DNA from: Ignavibacteriales bacterium | GTDB lineage: Bacteria; Bacteroidota; Ignavibacteria; Ignavibacteriales; Melioribacteraceae | Assembly (NCBI GenBank): GCA_020059785.1 | Contig: JAGVBL010000407.1 | Location: 1 to 6,330, forward strand | Direction of reading: 5' to 3' | DNA: 6,330 bases | Program-made: the position numbers and the translations under genes | Shown here: in pieces, positions 5,746-6,330 of the stretch | Numbering within the stretch: the stretch's first letter is position 1 | How the letters are laid out: each line of letters begins with the position of its first letter | Notes under the pieces: model-generated | What the model was told of the DNA's origin: nothing | Database searches by the model: none | What the model saw: only the letters and a program-made list of their open reading frames with translations

Positions 5746-6330
5746 TTTGTTGCAATTGATTTTTTGCAATTCGTGAATTCTATCAAGTAAAAAGTTAGTA
5801 GAATATATGCTATTGTTGTCATATAATCTTTCAGCTTCAGCAAGATCCTTGCACCCGCCCTTTTTATCATTATAATTTAATAACTTCCATAAAGCACGTC
5901 CAAAATACGATTCTGAGTTTAAAGGATCTTTTTTGATAATTGAATCAAACAATTTTTTGGCACCTTCTGTATCTCCAAGTTTTGACTTAGTATTAGCAAG
6001 AAGTGAAATAACACTATATTTTGTTGAATCTATTTTTAGTAATTCTTCAAGATCAGTTTCTGCTTTTTTATAGTCTTGGGTTATCCAATAAATATTACTT
6101 CTTAAATGTAACGCTTCGTTCATTAAATCGGGATTTAAATCAATTGCCTTCGTAAAATCACTAATAGCCAACTGAAATTTATTTCTTGTCAATGATGAAT
6201 CGACTTCGCTATAAACATGATTAGATAATATGCATTTACCTCTCTCCAGATAAGCTTCTGCATAATCAGGTTCCTTTGAAATTGCATCATTCAGCTCGTT
6301 AATTGCAAGTTTATATTCTTTCTTCTCCAT
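5743..6330 (-). CDS. TPR-repeat protein, N-terminal part missing
   Basis: A tetratricopeptide-repeat protein; 195 residues are visible, running off the window's right edge. The Met at the very edge is followed at once by a repeat already in progress (EYKLAINELNDAISKEPDY), so the true start probably lies further upstream. Later repeats are AEAYLERGKCIL to AIDLNPD (about 24-68, with a Ser/Thr-rich insertion near 38-50), MNEALHLRSNIYW to LLKIDS (70-102), LLANTKSKLGDTEGAKKLFDSIIKKDP (110-136), and SYFGRALWKLL to DLAEAERLY (141-170). The last resembles the G-C-x-D-L repeat common in TPR proteins of Bacteroidota-like bacteria. TPR arrays bind partner proteins; the partner is unknown. A signal peptide or lipobox would lie outside the window. 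It appears to be an early gene of the leftward operon. Confidence 0.85.
   Translation of the reverse strand: MEKKEYKLAINELNDAISKEPDYAEAYLERGKCILSNHVYSEVDSSLTRNKFQLAISDFTKAIDLNPDLMNEALHLRSNIYWITQDYKKAETDLEELLKIDSTKYSVISLLANTKSKLGDTEGAKKLFDSIIKKDPLNSESYFGRALWKLLNYNDKKGGCKDLAEAERLYDNNSIYSTNFLLDRIHELQKINCNK

Noticed and set aside
5408..5776. 122-residue plus-strand open frame with membrane-like segments
   Set aside because: It is antisense to the DUF362 N-terminus and its Tat signal; the apparent hydrophobicity comes from the opposite strand of Lys-rich sequence.
1..6330. Defence system, prophage, CRISPR or mobile element
   Set aside because: I found no direct-repeat array, transposase, integrase, terminal inverted repeats or tRNA; the genes are transport, envelope and widespread unknown families in compact operons.

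Overview
The window is AT-rich bacterial chromosome with tightly packed genes, clear AGGAG-type ribosome binding sites and Gram-negative envelope proteins (an outer-membrane barrel with an aromatic C-terminus, a Tat substrate, a leader-bearing hydrolase). Protein style and the mix of families suggest the Bacteroidota/Chlorobiota/Ignavibacteriota group, possibly Ignavibacteria. This is an impression from the sequences, not a phylogenetic result. I see no mobile element, CRISPR array, tRNA or rRNA.

Plus strand, 1-2899: the last 17 codons of an upstream gene (probably the DUF485 membrane protein that usually precedes actP), then an ActP-type sodium:acetate/monocarboxylate symporter, then, 29 nt after its stop, an outer-membrane beta-barrel protein with a signal peptide. 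This looks like one transcription unit for uptake of small organic acids: the barrel could let substrate cross the outer membrane and ActP would carry it across the inner membrane. The unit ends in a strong stem-loop with a UUCG tetraloop (about 2906-2932) that can serve as terminator for both converging units.

Minus strand, 6330 down to 2947: five closely spaced genes read leftward with gaps of 9, 24, 1 and 14 nt. They are a TPR-repeat protein (cut by the window edge), a Tat-exported DUF362 protein, a leader-bearing metallo-beta-lactamase-fold hydrolase of the UlaG-like type, a DUF1697 protein and a DUF1801 protein. They are probably co-transcribed. The first three look partly envelope-related and the last two look cytosolic and of unknown biochemical function, so no single pathway is obvious.

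No intergenic stretch exceeds 50 bases. The region looks like ordinary core or housekeeping sequence. The points most worth a second look are the symporter/outer-membrane barrel pairing, a small hairpin between the DUF485-like gene and actP, and a DUF362 protein that has a Tat signal but no cysteine cluster.
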